A stretch of 64,000 nt of DNA from CAWCGU01 sp963838095 (lineage in GTDB: Bacteria > Actinomycetota > Thermoleophilia > Solirubrobacterales > 70-9). Of the stretch, positions 15,750-23,068 are shown one piece after another. The stretch is taken from contig CAWIPO010000007.1 in NCBI GenBank assembly GCA_963838095.1, positions 434,001 to 498,000 of the forward strand, in the 5' to 3' direction. The notes under the pieces are model-generated. The model saw only the letters and a program-made list of their open reading frames with translations. It was not told the origin of the DNA and did no database searches. Each line of letters starts with the position of its first letter. Positions within the stretch are counted from its first letter, which is position 1. Made by a program: the position numbers and the translations under genes.

Positions 15750-16319
15750 TTAGCGGCGGTTCCGCCGCTTTGGCTGGGGGCAGTCAGGACCCTTGACTCG
15801 GAACGGCCTGGAGCTCGAGATCGACTTGGCCCCCGAGAAGGGATTGATGTCCTCCGAGGCGACGATCAGCTGCAAGCGGATCGGCCCCAGCTTCCGAGAG
15901 CACGGCGCATCCAGGCTCGCCAGCGTGCCCTGGGTCACGTTCCCGAGCGTTGCCGAGCCGCCACAGCCGAATCCCAGGCCGGGAATCGGGCCCTCGCAGG
16001 CGAACTGCTCGCTGGTTGCCTCGCCGGTCTCTGAGTTATAGACCGCCACCTCGGGCTCGAAGTACGCGAGCTCCCTGTTGGCAATGATCGAGAAGCCCTT
16101 GATCGTCTCCGTGCACGCGAACGAGTACGACATCCCCTTGGCAAACCCGACCTCGGCCAGCTCGTCGGTGAACGTGGCGGAGGCGACGCACTCGGCCCGC
16201 GCTGCGGATGCGGTCCCCGGCAAAGCCAGCACTCCGAGAAGGCCCGCCATCACGGCGAGCCCGGCAACCGATATCCGGGTGCGCGGGCTCCCCTGAGGTC
16301 CTGACGTGGACTTGCTCAA
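15750..16319 (-). CDS. Secreted protein of unknown function, first gene of pst operon
   Basis: A 189-residue exported protein that I cannot assign to a family. The signal peptide spans roughly residues 1-37 (core ISVAGLAVMAGLLGVLALPG, cleavage after ASAAR or ASA). The mature part has four cysteines (AECVAS, SFACTE, FACEGP, FGCGGS) plus two later ones and looks like a small beta domain; the C-terminus is Lys/Arg-rich. The start is a TTG at 16319, supported by AAGGAGA eight bases upstream; no ATG or GTG fits. The gene sits between the PHO-box-like repeats and pstS, so it should be phosphate-starvation induced. It may bind phosphate or wall polymers outside the cell (inference). Confidence 0.75.
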   Translation of the reverse strand: MSKSTSGPQGSPRTRISVAGLAVMAGLLGVLALPGTASAARAECVASATFTDELAEVGFAKGMSYSFACTETIKGFSIIANRELAYFEPEVAVYNSETGEATSEQFACEGPIPGLGFGCGGSATLGNVTQGTLASLDAPCSRKLGPIRLQLIVASEDINPFSGAKSISSSRPFRVKGPDCPQPKRRNRR

Positions 16320-16429
16320 CTGAAATCTCCTTGCGTGTGGTTTTCGCCCGCGTCCACTCCCAGGTACGCGAGTCCGGCGGGAGTCTTCGGGAGCGCACCC
16401 GCTGGGTTGTTGTGATCCCGTGTTCGCGC

Positions 16430-16462
16430 TGTAACAGCCGTGTATCGGCGATGTAAAACCCC
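16430..16462 (-). promoter_or_regulatory. PHO-box-like triple direct repeat upstream of the pst operon
   Basis: TGTA occurs at 16430, 16441 and 16452, exactly 11 bp apart, in units TGTAACAGCCG, TGTATCGGCGA and TGTAAAACCCC. Direct repeats with 11-bp spacing are the hallmark of sites bound by PhoB/PhoP-type OmpR-family regulators. The array is about 111 bp upstream of the first gene of the phosphate operon on the minus strand, and 24 bp upstream of the plus-strand acyl-CoA dehydrogenase, which it might also affect. Confidence 0.65.
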
Positions 16463-16485
16463 TGCTTCTGCGAGGATCAGGACGA

Positions 16486-17665
16486 ATGGCGGTGATCAAA
16501 GACACGGGGGAGCGGGCACTGCTGATGCCGTTCACCGACGAGCACGAGCAGCTGCGGGAGACGATCTCGCGCTGGGTGGGCACCGAGATCGCGCCGAATG
16601 TGCCGGAGTGGGAGGAGGCGCGCGAGTTCCCGCGCGAGCTCTTCACCCGGGCCGGCGAGCTGGGCTTCCTGGGGCTCAAGTACCCGACCGAGCTGGGCGG
16701 TCAGGGCGGTGACTACATACATGACGCGGTCTGGGCCGAGGAGCTGGCGGCATCGGGGGCCTCCGGGGGCGTGGCCGCCGGGCTCGGCGCCCAGACCGGG
16801 ATCGCGACCCCGCCGATCTTCCGCTTCGGGACTCCCGACCAGCACGACCGCTTCCTTCGTCCGGCTATCCGCGGAGAGAAGATCTGCGCGCTTGGGATCA
16901 CCGAGCCCGGCGCCGGCTCCGACGTCGCCTCGATTCGCACCTTCGCCCGCAAGGTCGACGGCGGTTACGTCGTCAACGGCTCCAAGACCTTCATCACCAA
17001 CGGGGTGCGCGCCGACTTCCTCGTCTGCGCGGTGAAGACGACCGAGGCGGGCGGGCACCAGGGGATGTCGTTCCTGATCCTCGAGCGCGACATGCCCGGC
17101 TACGAGGTCGCGCGCAAGCTGGAGAAGATGGGCTGGCACTCATCCGACACCGGCGAGCTGTCGTTCACCGACGTCGAGGTGCCCGAGGAGAACCTGCTCG
17201 GGGAGGAGGACCGCGGCTTCTATTTGATCATGGCGAACTTCCAGTGGGAGCGGCTGCTTGATGGCGCTCGGCGCCGTCGGCGGGATGAAGCGGCTGCTCG
17301 AGGTGGCGATCGAGTACGCGAGCGAGCGCGAAGCGTTCGGCCGCCCGATCGCCAAGTTCCAGGTGATCCGCCACAAGATCGCCGAGATCGGCGTCAAGCT
17401 CGAGGCCGCCCGCTCGCTCACCTACGACTGCCTTCGCCGCTTCTCCGAGGGAGAGGACGCGACCCGCGAGGTGACGATGGCGAAGCTGCTGAGCCAGCGC
17501 TACGCGGTCGAGGTCGCCGACGAGGTCGTGCAGATCTTCGGCGGCTACGGCTACATGCGCGAATACGGCGTCGAGCGCGCCCTGCGCGACGCCCGCCTGG
17601 GCCCGATCGGCGGCGGCACCGACGAGGTGATGAAGGAGATCCTCGGACGCGGGATGGGGCTCTAG
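16486..17665 (+). CDS. Acyl-CoA dehydrogenase, broken by one inserted base
   Basis: Together the two frames give a full ~392-residue acyl-CoA dehydrogenase: LGITEPGAGSDVASI in the first part, then after the break LEVAIEYASEREAFGRPIAKFQ and IFGGYGYMREYGVERALRDAR. The frame changes at about 17258: CTGCTTGATG should read CTGCTGATG, one T too many. The usual C-terminal catalytic Glu is replaced (IGGGTDEV, as in isovaleryl/long-chain types), and the likely base is Glu255 in QWERLL, just before the break. An ATG at 17261 could in principle allow re-initiation, but an assembly error is simpler. Confidence 0.82.
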
Positions 17666-17673
17666 GCGAACAT

Positions 17674-17710
17674 CTGCAATCCGCGTCCACCCCTCGGACG
17701 CGAATTGCAG
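17674..17710. terminator. Strong hairpin between convergent genes
   Basis: CTGCAATCCGCGTCC (17674-17688) pairs with GGACGCGAATTGCAG (17696-17710): a 15-bp stem with one mismatch and a 7-base loop. It lies just after the acyl-CoA dehydrogenase stop and before the convergent small gene. There is no T-run, so it could work as a Rho-assisted or bidirectional terminator. Confidence 0.5.
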
Positions 17711-17734
17711 TTGAACGTACGGTCCCGACGCGCC

Positions 17735-17759
17735 GCGGTCCGCGCAAGGCGCGGACCGC
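17735..17759. terminator. Second perfect hairpin between convergent genes
   Basis: A perfect 11-bp stem, GCGGTCCGCGC (17735-17745) against GCGCGGACCGC (17749-17759), closed by a 3-base AAG loop. With the hairpin 25 bases upstream it forms a double stem-loop in a 117-bp gap between two convergent genes, as expected for a two-way transcription stop. No U-tract follows. Confidence 0.5.
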
Positions 17760-17782
17760 ACACGCACGTCGGATAAGCAGGA

Positions 17783-18097
17783 CTAGCTCGCCGCGCCGGC
17801 CATCTGCTCGCTCATCTTCTCGATGAACGGGATAAAGCGATCGAAGGCGGCGTCGAGATCGACGAGCGCCTTCACGTCGTAGTCGACGAACGGGGACAGC
17901 GGATAGTCCATCAGCTGCTCCATCAACTGCTCGTGCGACTCGTTCTCGCCGATGCTGCATCCGCCGCCCTGCGGGAAGGCGTAGACGCACTCGAACGTGC
18001 CGTCATCGAGCTTCGCTTGGATCCACTCCTGTGAAGCGCGGACAAGCTCGATCGGCGGCGGCATCGGACCCGGGGTGACGGTGACCAGGAACTTCAT
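17783..18097 (-). CDS. Muconolactone isomerase-like small protein
   Basis: A 104-residue protein with a dimeric alpha/beta-barrel pattern. MKFLVTVTPGP at the start, FECVYAFPQGGGCSIGENESHEQLMEQLMDYPLSPFVDYDV in the middle and LVDLDAAF near the end match the muconolactone isomerase-like group, in which most members outside the catechol pathway have no known reaction. A GGAGG site precedes the ATG. It stands alone, convergent with the acyl-CoA dehydrogenase and 85 bp downstream of the protease start, so context gives no substrate. Confidence 0.75.
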   Translation of the reverse strand: MKFLVTVTPGPMPPPIELVRASQEWIQAKLDDGTFECVYAFPQGGGCSIGENESHEQLMEQLMDYPLSPFVDYDVKALVDLDAAFDRFIPFIEKMSEQMAGAAS

Positions 18098-18182
18098 CTG
18101 GACCCCTCCTTGGGCTCGTGGTTAGGGACATGCCCAGTATCCACCCGTTAGGGCCTCGATGCAACCCCATGGCTCGGGCTGA

Positions 18183-19013
18183 TCAGGAGCCGATGATCGC
18201 GCCGACCAGGTTCGGGGTGAACGGGCGCAGCCCCGGGACCAGCTGGACCCCGCCGAACGAGGTGTTGGCGCGCAAATAAGCGAGCTCCTTGCTCAGGTCC
18301 CCGACACCGTTCGATCCTGCGACCGGCGCCACCTGGAGCGTGCTGAGCGTGCCGATCGCCTGGCCCGAGCCGCTGAGGAAACCGCTCCCCGAGTCGCCTG
18401 GGATCCCGGGCGTGAGGGTGTAGACGGTGCGGCTCCAGCCGTTGCCTTCGCTCTGGACGACGACGCCCTGCTTCGGGCTCAGCTTCGAGACGCCGCCTCT
18501 GAGCGAGGAGTTGCCGTATGAGTAGACGGTGTCGCCGAGGGCTGCGCCGGAGCCGCCGACTCCCGTCGGTCCGCCGAAGCCGGGGACGGTCGGATCGACC
18601 TTGGAGACGTCGGCCGGGTTCACCCGGACGAGGGCGAAGTCGTTGTAGGCGCAGGTATCGGCGTCGCTCTCGCCCTGCGCCTGCATCGTGATCCACGAGT
18701 TGTAGACCAGCGTGCCGGGCTGGCTGGCGCCCTCGATCTCGACCGCGGTCCCGATCGGGAGCGAGCCCGAGTCGCAGCCGTCGGTCTCGGTGGCGCCGCC
18801 GGTGCCGGAGCAGTGCGCGGCCTGACCGAGGTAGGTGCCCCCACCGTCGCGGAAGACGAAGTTCGAGGTGCACTGGCCGCCGCCCGTGACCGTCTGCACG
18901 CCGGGGTGGATCGGAGTGGCCGGAGTGTGCGTGGCCGTCGCCGTCGCCGGCAAGAGTGAGCAAATCGCACCCACGGAAGTTGCGACCAGCAAGGTCAGTC
19001 GATTGCGCCTCAT
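18183..19013 (-). CDS. Secreted trypsin-like serine protease
   Basis: A 276-residue exported protein. A signal peptide (LTLLVATSVGAICSLLPATA) is followed by a chymotrypsin-fold domain with all three catalytic residues in order: His in GQAAHCSG, Asp in NDFALVRV, Ser in PGDSGSGFL. Cysteines in TSNFVF/AHCSG/DGCDSG and DTCAYN could form disulfides. There is no long pro-region, so activation may be immediate. The substrate is unknown. The gene stands alone, divergent from nothing and downstream of the two-component system. Confidence 0.85.
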   Translation of the reverse strand: MRRNRLTLLVATSVGAICSLLPATATATHTPATPIHPGVQTVTGGGQCTSNFVFRDGGGTYLGQAAHCSGTGGATETDGCDSGSLPIGTAVEIEGASQPGTLVYNSWITMQAQGESDADTCAYNDFALVRVNPADVSKVDPTVPGFGGPTGVGGSGAALGDTVYSYGNSSLRGGVSKLSPKQGVVVQSEGNGWSRTVYTLTPGIPGDSGSGFLSGSGQAIGTLSTLQVAPVAGSNGVGDLSKELAYLRANTSFGGVQLVPGLRPFTPNLVGAIIGS

Positions 19014-19151
19014 GAAATGTGCCCCCTTCGTAAGGTGTCTCGGTTCCCGTGCCGCGAGCGAGCGGCGTCTGCGGTGCAGGAAATTACCCGATTTCGGTCC
19101 AGCGTAAACCCGGTAACCGCGAGCTCAGCGGTCGACGGTGACTGGGTGCGA

Positions 19152-20664
19152 CTACGTGGCGGTGGGCAGGGTGACGGTGAACTCCGCGCCCTTGCCGGGC
19201 TCGCTGGCGAAGCTCCACGCTTCCCCCCATCCCCTCGGTCAGCTCGCGGACGATCGCGAGGCCAAGGCCGCTTCCCTCGCCGCGCTCGGCGCCTGCGCGC
19301 TCGCGCAGGTGGAAGCGCTCGAACGCGTTCGGGACGTCCTCGGCCGGGATCCCGGGACCGCTGTCGGCGACCGACACCGAACCCGGTGCGGTAACGACGC
19401 TAACGATTCCGCCGTTCGGAGTCGCCCGGATCGCGTTCTCGATCAGGTTCGAGATCACCTGCAGCGCGCGGTCGGGGTCGCCGATCGCCGCGGCGGCGCC
19501 GTTTCGCTCCAGCGACACCTCGACTCCGCGCTCGTCCGCCATCAGCGCCAGCCGCCTGCGCGCGTCGGCGGCGATCTCGCCGAGGTCGATCGGCTCGGTC
19601 CTGAAGTCGAGCACTCCCTGCTCCAGCCGCGCCAGCGCCAGCAGGTCCTTGACCAGGCGCTCCAGGCGGGCCGACTCGGCGGCGATCACGCGGGTGGCCT
19701 CGGCGCGGTCGACGGCGCCGTCCTCGACCCCCTCCGCGTAGCCGCGGATCGCGGTCAGGGGCGTTCGAAGCTCGTGCGAGACCGACAGCAGCACGGACCG
19801 CTCGGCCTCACGCGCCCGCTCGAGCTGGGTGGTCATCTCGTTGAACGACCTCGCCAGCATCGCGAGCTCGTCCGGCCCCTCCTCCGGCAGCGGCTCGGGT
19901 CGGCGCCCGGCGGCCAACTCGCGGCTGGCGTCCGAGGCGCGGCGAATCGGCGCGGACAGCCGCCGCGCAAGCAGCGCGGCGGCGAGCGCGGCGAGCAGGC
20001 CCGAGAGCCCGCTGGCCAGCAGCAGGCCGCCGAGATAGGGGTCGAAGTCATCGCCGCCGACCGAGGCCGAGCGAGTGAGGACGAGGACCGTGTCCCCGCT
20101 GTTCACGGTGGCGCCGGCGTCCTGGCCCCCGTCGCCATCGCCCTGGCTGGACACCTCGGTGTCGAGCACCCGTGCGGCGAAGAGCTGGTCCGAGCCGTCG
20201 ATCGTCTCCCGGCCTTCCGCGGCGCCGGTCGAGAGCAACTCGGCCTCGACTTCTTCGCCGAGAAGCTCCCCGGCCTCCTCGATGCCGAGCACCTGCGGAG
20301 CCGCACCCGCGGGGCCGTCGGGACCCGGCGGTCCCGCAAACCCCACCTCGTCCGGCGGCACCGGCAATGACTGACCATCCGCGCCGAATCCCGGTGGCGG
20401 GCCCTCGAACGGAATCTCATCCACCGATCCCGCCTCGCCTTCGAAGGGAAGCGCCTGGATCAGCCCGCGAGTGAAGGGGCGCGATTGCGAAGCGGCCGAG
20501 AATGCGTTTGCGAGCAGGTCGGCCTCGCGCGAGAGCTGATCGGCGGCCGAGTCGCGGACGGCGTCGCGCGTCAGGGCGATCCCGATCGCAAGCGACACCG
20601 CGACAGCCACGAGCACCGTGGCCAGGATCCCGGCGAAGAGGCGAGCGCGAAGCGAGCCGATCAT
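19152..20664 (-). CDS. Sensor histidine kinase, 3' end frameshifted
   Basis: A membrane sensor kinase with two transmembrane helices (about residues 8-30 and 210-233). Between them is an unusual Pro/Gly/Glu-rich outside segment, then HAMP (~235-285), H-box SVSHELRTPL (His297), N-box NLIENAIRATPNGG, and G-boxes DSGPGIP and GSGLGLAIV. After GMGG the frame is lost: a run of six G (C6 at 19223-19228 on the plus strand) should be seven. Restoring it gives EAWSFASEPGKGAEFTVTLP and a stop at 19152, the normal family end; as it stands the frame runs to 19084 with a foreign tail. The start forms an ATGA overlap with the response regulator. Confidence 0.88.
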
Positions 20665-21332
20665 GCTCGCACCTTGTAGCCGGCTCCGCGAACGGTCTCG
20701 ATCAGCCCCGGGCGCCCGAGCTTGCGGCGGAGCTGGGCGACGTGGACGTCCACGGTCCGGGTGCCGCCCGGAAATGCGCCGCCCCAGGCGATCTCGAGCA
20801 GGCGATCGCGGTCGAGGACTACGTTCGCGTGGCTGAGCAAGGCCGCGAGCAGGTCGAACTCCCGCGCCGTCAGCTCCACCTGCCGCTCGTTCACCGTCAC
20901 CTCGCGGGCATCGCGTCGGAGCACGACGCCCTGAGCGCTGAGGATCTCGCCGCTGACACTGCGCTCGGGCCCGCCGCGGCGAAGGATCGCCTTCACCCGC
21001 GCGACCAGCTCACGAGGCGAGAACGGCTTCACGACGTAGTCGTCCGCCCCGGCCTCCAGCCCGGCGACGCGATCGACCTCGTCTTCCCGCGCGCTGAGGA
21101 TCAGGATCGGCACGGCGGTCCGCGCGCGGAGGCGGCGGCATACCTCGAATCCGTCGATGCCGGGAAGCCCGATATCGAGCACCACGAGCCGAACCGGGTG
21201 CCGGCCGAGCTCGACGAGGGCGTCCTCACCCGAGCGCACCCAGACGACATCGAAGCCGTCGCGAACGAGGTACGCGCGAACGAGGTCCGCGATTGCGGGC
21301 TCGTCCTCGACGATCAGAACCTGTCCCGACAC
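20661..21332 (-). CDS. OmpR/PhoB-family response regulator
   Basis: A 223-residue response regulator. The receiver has the acidic pair Glu9-Asp10 (VEDEP), phospho-acceptor Asp53 (VVLDIGLPG) and Lys102 (VVKPF). The C-terminal winged helix shows LTAREFDLLAALLSHANVVLDRDRLLEIAW and GTRTVDVHVAQLRRKL. The start is a GTG at 21332. It partners the histidine kinase encoded in the same coupled unit. It lies 4 kb from the phosphate operon, so a PhoP-like role is possible but not shown; the Pro/Gly-rich secreted gene just upstream is the more direct target candidate. Confidence 0.92.
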   Translation of the reverse strand: MSGQVLIVEDEPAIADLVRAYLVRDGFDVVWVRSGEDALVELGRHPVRLVVLDIGLPGIDGFEVCRRLRARTAVPILILSAREDEVDRVAGLEAGADDYVVKPFSPRELVARVKAILRRGGPERSVSGEILSAQGVVLRRDAREVTVNERQVELTAREFDLLAALLSHANVVLDRDRLLEIAWGGAFPGGTRTVDVHVAQLRRKLGRPGLIETVRGAGYKVRA

Positions 21333-21414
21333 CCCTCGACAGTCTGGCAAGCGACCGGGGCGGCGGCCCTTCCGGGTCGCCGCCCCGATAGACGGGCCAG
21401 AGGTTGGATTCGAG

Positions 21415-22068
21415 CTATGCGTCGCCACCCTCCGACGGCGGCTCCATGTCGCCCGGGGGGCCGAACCCACCCGGGCCGAACCCGCCGGGCGGCCCCACGG
21501 GGATCCGATCCCAGTCGGGGATGACCGCGATCAGGTCTGCGGCCGCACTGTCGTCGTGGTGCGCGATCACCTGGTCTCCGACCTCGAGATCGCCGACATC
21601 GCCGGGCTCGATCGGGTCGATCTGCGGGGGCCCGTCCTCCCAATCCTCGGGATTCGGCGGCTCATCCGGCGGGCGGATCACTTCCGTCTCGCCATCCACC
21701 GGGATGTCCACCTCGGTGTCGTCCTCACGGGTGATGGTCACGGCCGTATCGGAAACCGCCGAGACGGTGCCGCGGTCCATGAACACCGTCACGACCTCGC
21801 CGTCACGGAGAACGTGAAGCTCGGCTGAGATCACCTCCCCGTCCACCCCGCCGGGACCACCCGGACCGCCTGGACCGGCGAAGCCGATCACACCGGCGTG
21901 CGGCGGGCCCGCCGGGACGGTGAAGTCCTCCTGGCTCTGGCCGCCGTCGCCCGAGCCGCCCGAGCCGCCCGAGCCACCGTCGTCACCCGGTGCCGCGATC
22001 GCGAACCCGGCCACGAGCAGCGCCGGGAACACGGCCCAGCTCAACGCCTTCATCAGCTTGCTCTTCAC
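21415..22068 (-). CDS. Secreted Gly/Pro-rich protein next to the two-component system
   Basis: A 217-residue exported protein. The signal peptide (LSWAVFPALLVAGFAIAAPG) is followed by a Gly/Ser-rich stretch, a GGPGGPGG segment, and a ~60-residue beta-rich core (VTVFMDRGTVSAVSDTAVTI, then DTEVDIPVDGETEVIRPPD, then VGDLEVGDQVIAHHDD) that looks like a DUF5666-type domain. The C-terminus is again Gly/Pro-rich. The GTG start at 22068 has a perfect AGGAGG at six bases. It precedes the response regulator by 82 bp in the same direction, so it may be the sensed or controlled partner of that system. Function unknown. Confidence 0.7.
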   Translation of the reverse strand: MKSKLMKALSWAVFPALLVAGFAIAAPGDDGGSGGSGGSGDGGQSQEDFTVPAGPPHAGVIGFAGPGGPGGPGGVDGEVISAELHVLRDGEVVTVFMDRGTVSAVSDTAVTITREDDTEVDIPVDGETEVIRPPDEPPNPEDWEDGPPQIDPIEPGDVGDLEVGDQVIAHHDDSAAADLIAVIPDWDRIPVGPPGGFGPGGFGPPGDMEPPSEGGDA

Positions 22069-22142
22069 TATCGACCTCCTGCAATGGTTGCCGTCGGGCC
22101 ACCCATGCTGAGGGAGCGAGGTTCGGGCATCACGAGGGCCGT

Positions 22143-22167
22143 GTAAGCGGTGCGTAAGGCAGTAAGT
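22143..22167. promoter_or_regulatory. GTAAG repeats upstream of the two-component unit
   Basis: GTAAG occurs at 22143, 22154 and 22162; the first two are 11 bp apart, the spacing favoured by OmpR-family regulators. The cluster lies 75 bp upstream of the secreted protein that heads the two-component unit and 68 bp upstream of the divergent SDR. A possible autoregulatory site, weak on sequence alone. Confidence 0.3.
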
Positions 22168-22234
22168 GCGGAAGGCCCTAAGTAGAGTCCCCCGCCGAAA
22201 ACCGGCTGAAGGCAACGAGAGGAGATCGGATCCG

Positions 22235-23062
22235 ATGGGACTGCTTGACGGGAGGAGCGCGATCGTGACGGGATCGGCGCGAGGGATCGGTCGCGCGACC
22301 GCGGAGCTGTTCGTCAGCGAGGGCGCGAAGGTGCTGATCAACGACATCGACGGCGACGTCGCCGAGCAGGCGTCGGGCGAGATCGACGGGGAAACGGCGA
22401 CCTTCGCCGGCGACCTGACCGAGCCGGGAGTTCCCGACAAGCTCGTCGAGACGGCTGTCTCTGAGCTCGGCGGAGTGGACATCGTCGTCAACAACGCCGG
22501 CTACACGTGGGACGCGGTGCTCCACAAGATGAGCGACGAGCAGTTCCAGGCGATGCTCGACATCCACACGATCGTCCCCTTTCGAGTGCTCCGCGCGCTG
22601 GCTCCCCACTGGCGCGAGGCGGCGAAGGCGGAGGCGGCCGAGGGCAAGGAGTACTTCCGCAAGGTGGTGAACATCTCCTCGATCTCGGGGACGATGGGCA
22701 ATGCCGGCCAGGCGAATTACTCGTCGGCCAAGGCGGGCGTCGTCGGGCTGACGAAGACGCTGGCGAAGGAGTGGGGCGCGCTGAAGATCAACGTCAACGC
22801 GGTCGCGTTCGGCTTCGTCGAGACCCGTCTGACGCAGGCGAAGGAGAAGGGCGAGACGATCGAGGCGCGCGGCCAGCAGGTCGAGATCGGCGTCCCGGAG
22901 CAGATGCGCTCAATGGCCTCGATGATCATCCCGCTCGGCCGCCCCGCCCAGCCCGCAGAGGCCGCGGGCCCGGTCCTGTTCCTGTGCTCCCCGCTCTCGA
23001 ACTACGTCCACGGGCAGGTCCTGAACGTCACGGGCGGCCAGTTCGGCGGGATGACGACGTAG
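22235..23062 (+). CDS. FabG-like short-chain dehydrogenase/reductase
   Basis: A 275-residue NAD(P)-dependent classical SDR. Motifs: cofactor loop TGSARGIG, NNAG, catalytic Ser in NISSISG, and YSSAK (YxxxK). It most resembles FabG/3-oxoacyl reductases and 3-hydroxyacyl-CoA dehydrogenases in lipid metabolism. The ATG at 22235 is preceded by GAGGAGA. The C-terminal Gly-Gly-Gln segment (LNVTGGQFGG) closes the fold. It is convergent with the next SDR, with only 6 bases between the stops. Confidence 0.9.
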   Translation: MGLLDGRSAIVTGSARGIGRATAELFVSEGAKVLINDIDGDVAEQASGEIDGETATFAGDLTEPGVPDKLVETAVSELGGVDIVVNNAGYTWDAVLHKMSDEQFQAMLDIHTIVPFRVLRALAPHWREAAKAEAAEGKEYFRKVVNISSISGTMGNAGQANYSSAKAGVVGLTKTLAKEWGALKINVNAVAFGFVETRLTQAKEKGETIEARGQQVEIGVPEQMRSMASMIIPLGRPAQPAEAAGPVLFLCSPLSNYVHGQVLNVTGGQFGGMTT

Positions 23063-23068
23063 CTCTGG

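Noticed and set aside
20661..21332. Calling the response regulator phoP/phoB
   Set aside because: It is OmpR-family and 4 kb from pst, but OmpR-family members look alike and its direct neighbour is an unrelated secreted protein; sequence alone does not justify the name.
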